Both the position numbers and the translations under genes were made by a program. Below, piece by piece: positions 60,767-64,000 of a stretch of DNA of 64,000 nucleotides. The first letter of the stretch is position 1. Each line of letters opens with the position of its first letter. The notes beneath the pieces are model-generated. The model ran no database searches and had not been told where the DNA came from. It saw only the letters and a program-made list of their open reading frames with translations. Source of the stretch: Amphibalanus amphitrite (lineage: Eukaryota; Arthropoda; Thecostraca; Balanomorpha; Balanidae); NCBI RefSeq assembly GCF_019059575.1, contig NW_024881694.1, positions 496,001 through 560,000 on the forward strand, written 5' to 3'.

Positions 60767-62125
60767 ATGCCACTAAACAGAACACCACCAAGGTCCCGCC
60801 CAAATGGTAAAACTCCAACAAACCAGAATCCGTCCCCGGATCATGTGAGTACGGTGGCTAATACAATTGGCCTCCTACCCCTTGATGTTGGCACCAGTGT
60901 TTCTCCTACGGTTGTACGGGCTAACCATGGGGGCAATCTCAACCCCTCCATCTGTCCAGGCGGACCAGGCAACTTGACGTGCCACCTGGAAGTGAAAGAC
61001 TCCCAGCAAGGGGTCCAATGCGATCTTTGTGGAAACTGGTTTCATGCATTTTGCCAAGATATAGCCAAAGCCGCCTACAATGCACTGAAAAGATATGATG
61101 TACTGTCATTTATCTGTGACTCATGCCGAAAACTTCCAAATCTCGGCAAACTTCAGCCCAGGTCTTGCATGAGTGAGTCAGCTATGCAAACAGAGAATTG
61201 TCAGGACCAACTCCAGCCAGCAAACAATGACCTTCTAACTGAACTAATTAAGAAGGTGGACAACCTTGAACTGGCGGTGAAAAATCATTTGACAGCAGGC
61301 ACTGCTGCAGATCAAGGAAGCCTGCCCCCATCTGAGAAGCAAACACTCTCTGCAAGAGATGGCCCAACATATGCAGAGAAACTAAGGGGGCCCCACTTGC
61401 AACCTCACCCCCCACAAACACATAGTAGCTACCCTTCCCAGGGTGCACCTCAGATGATTCAGCAAGCAACAGATAACTACCGTAGAGTCGTTCGTGAAGA
61501 GCTTCGAGAACTAGAAGAACGCAAGAAACGTCAAAACTCTCTGGTCATTAGGGGCCTCAGGGCTAAGACTGCAGCTGAGGCAGCCGCCAAGTTTAGCGAA
61601 ATATCAGAGCTTCTGATAGGTGAGAAAGTTGTGCTTTCTGAGGCATGTCAAATCAAGAATGATGCAGATCTATACCGGGGAAACGTCCACAACGTCAGAC
61701 AAAGAAATCTGTTACTTGAACACGCACGAGAACTCAAGTACACCTCTTACTCACATGTATTCATCCGAAAAGATCTGACCTATACCCAGCGTCAAGAGCT
61801 TCAACAAAGGCTGGCAGCTCGGCCACGGCAGAGTGAGTGGCACCAGACAGCACCCCGCCAAGCCCAACATCCAACAGTTGGTGGTACAACAACAGTGTCA
61901 AACATGCCCAACGCTCAACACCAACCAGATACTGAGCCATCAGAGACACCTGGTGAGCATTCAAGTACAGAAGAAACTGTTCCAAAACAGCTCGAAACAG
62001 GCCCCCCTCCCCGTCCACCAAGGGACCAAGGGATCACGGCCACTGAAGCTCCAGCCTGTCAAGCGGCTCCCACTCAGCCAGACCCCCCTCGAAGTAACAG
62101 CCCACCCAGGAACTCGGGAAACTGA
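60767..62125 (+). mobile_element. CR1-type retrotransposon ORF1 with PHD finger
   Basis: ATG at 60767 to TGA 62123-62125, 452 residues; the frame is open without ATG from 60605. Near the N-terminus lies a PHD-type zinc finger of the order C..C, CDLC, HAFC, CDSC (about 60955-61135), with WFHAFC at its core. A charged helical stretch, ELRELEERKKRQNSLVIRGL, starts an RNA-binding-like domain typical of CR1/L2 ORF1 proteins. The C-terminus is Pro/Thr/Gln-rich. ORF1 proteins of this class bind the element RNA and help assembly of the retrotransposition particle. The frame is uninterrupted. Confidence 0.88.
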
Positions 62126-64000
62126 GATGGCATGGCCAAACTAGCCACACTCAAGTTTTAAACTTTGCACATTGTAATGTAAATGGCCTGTGCACCAAGT
62201 TAAACGTTCTTCAACACATCCTCAATATGCATGACACCACTGACATACTGCTAATATCAGAAACTCACCTAACTCCAGACGTTGGAGATGCTGTTGTAAG
62301 AATACCTGGTTATTCACTTCTGCGCAATGATAGTGGGGGCTCAAGTATACATGGTGTTTGCGCATACATCTCTGAAAGACTTCAAGTTGAGGATGTTGAT
62401 TCATCTTACCCCAATGTCATCATATTTCATCTGTCCGCCCTGGAATTGCATGTGGTTGCAGTATACAGGCCACCCTCGAACTCACCGGAACAGAATGACA
62501 TGCTAATGGCATTCCTGCGTCAAATATGTACTGGCAAAGAACTCATTCTCATTGGAGATTTGAATCTACCGACCATCACTTGGTCACTTGATTCTATGAA
62601 GCCCATCTCTTCATCAGACTCGAAGTTTTTGGACTTGTTTGACACACTTGGACTCACCCAGTGGATCCATGAGGCAACATTTCCACGATCAGGGAACATA
62701 CTGGACTTGATTTTGACAACAGAATCAGACAGGATAAATGAAGTAGAGGTGAGGCCCCCACCACCTGGCTGTGACCACTGCAGTATCCACTGTCAGTACA
62801 CATTCGACAAAGAAATTTGCTCATCATCACACGCACCTGGTCACATACTCTGGCACAAAGGACAATACAATAATATCAACAACGTCCTCAGCGAGGTGGA
62901 TTGGGATGTTGAACTTGCGCACCTGAACGCAGAAGAGGCCTTCAACAGGCTCCTTCAAGTCCTACAGCCACTGATACGCCAATATATCCCCATTTCTAAT
63001 CGCAACAAACCAAAGAGCAAAGTCCCCTGGAAGACAAATCCTCCGACATCTCTCAAGACGAGACGTACCAGGGCATGGCAACAATACAAGCGTGCTAGAT
63101 CTCTACATGGTCGTAAATCGCACATCACTCAAGATCTCCTCTCTTCATCTATGCGAATCAATAAGGAGCTTCACCTCTTCACTTTCTACTCGCAAGTGGA
63201 ATATGAAAAGTCGCTACTTCTGAAGATGAAGGAGAACCCAAAGCTACTACATGCTCACCTCCGCAGCAAGAAGAAGTTCCGCTCCTCAGTAGGACCAATT
63301 CGACTTCCTGACAGCACCACAACTGACAGTCCAATTGAGATGGCAGAATGTTTTGCCGAAGCTTTCGCCAGTGTGTATCGACCTGAAGTGCCGTCACACC
63401 CAGCACCTCACCAACAGTGTGATGGAGCACTTGAATCCGTCGATTTCGACTCTGCAGAGGTGAAGAAGGTGCTGATGGATCTCGACGTGAATTCTGCTAT
63501 GGGCCCAGACGGTCTTCATCCCCGTTTTCTGAAAGAGTGTGCAGCTCACCTGGCTCGCCCTCTATCCAGGATATTTCATCTCTCACTGGAAGAAGGATCA
63601 CTCCCCTCACTCTGGAAGCTATCCATCGTGGTACCAATCTTCAAGAAGGGGTCTCACGTCGATCCTTTGAACTACCGGCCGATCTGTTTGCCATCAGTCC
63701 CCGCAAAATGCCTGGAAAGACTGATCTCTAATGGTTTGAACATCTTCCTCAATGAAAACAACATCTTCATCGATCACCAATTTGGTTTTCGACCAGGGAT
63801 GTCTACGGAGGACCAGCTTCTGTCCACTTACGAGTATATATCAAGTGAGATCGACAAAGGGAAAATAGTTGATCTTATCCTCTTCGACTTTGCAAAAGCA
63901 TTCGACGTTGTCTGTCACCATATTCTGCTAGACAAGCTTGGGCACATAGGCATCGGGGGAGACCTTCTAAGGTGGCTCAAAGAATTTCTATGTGACAGAT
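62098..64000 (+). mobile_element. CR1-type retrotransposon ORF2: endonuclease and reverse transcriptase (continues beyond window)
   Basis: An uninterrupted frame of 634 codons runs from 62098 past the window edge. It overlaps the end of ORF1 by 28 bases in a different frame; the first ATG in frame is 62227. The apurinic-type endonuclease shows HCNVNGL, ISETHL, YRPPS, LIGDLNLP, LDLILTT and the terminal CDHCSI catalytic Asp-His. The reverse transcriptase starts at about 63480 with MGPDGLHPRFLKE and continues through IFKKGSHVDPLNYRPICLP, FGFRPGMSTEDQLL and FDFAKAFDVVCH; the YADD box would lie outside. With intact ORF1 and ORF2 this may be a young, full-length and possibly active copy. Confidence 0.92.

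Overview
The window is eukaryotic nuclear DNA. It holds three intron-rich protein genes with GT-AG splice sites, GC-rich exons, AT-richer introns and intergenic DNA, and many transposable elements. The closest gene relationships and the CR1-type retrotransposon point to an invertebrate animal, most likely an arthropod. A crustacean such as a barnacle is my guess, not a demonstrated identity. Exons below were built by hand by matching splice sites, intron phase and protein continuity.

Layout. 1-7608: no gene I can support; probably upstream intron or intergenic DNA of the phosphatase gene. 7609-9870: a 5'-truncated non-LTR retrotransposon with an open reverse transcriptase frame and an (AATAC)n tail. 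11279-22019 (+): the last 15 coding exons of a receptor tyrosine phosphatase of the Ptp99A / PTPRG-PTPRZ (R5) class. They encode four FN3 domains, a membrane span, an active D1 and an inactive D2; the 5' end was not found. 22020-26733: 3' flank with nothing recognised. 26738-49578: about 23 kb with no supported host gene, packed with DNA transposons. These include four TTAA-flanked piggyBac-like elements loaded with AGGTCA half-sites, a 1.5-kb hAT-like element filled with a higher-order repeat, two 3-4 kb elements with long terminal inverted repeats, several MITEs, a Penelope-type GIY-YIG fragment, a SINE-like insertion and a long hairpin. 50097-51862 (+): a complete four-exon adenylate kinase 3 gene. 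53347-59122 (-): a complete eleven-exon PLAA gene (WD40, PFU, PUL), tail-to-tail with AK3. 60767-64000 (+): a CR1-type element with a PHD-finger ORF1 and an endonuclease/reverse transcriptase ORF2 that runs off the window.

The three host genes have unrelated jobs: cell-surface phosphotyrosine signalling, mitochondrial nucleotide metabolism, and ubiquitin/p97-linked protein turnover. Nothing suggests they work together.

The most unusual material is (a) the TTAA element family, in which four otherwise diverged copies share G/C-clamped hairpins inside both termini and about 57 AGGTCA half-sites in 4.3 kb, and (b) two neighbouring PLAA exons, each preceded by three or more tandem copies of its own 3' splice site and the first bases of the exon.
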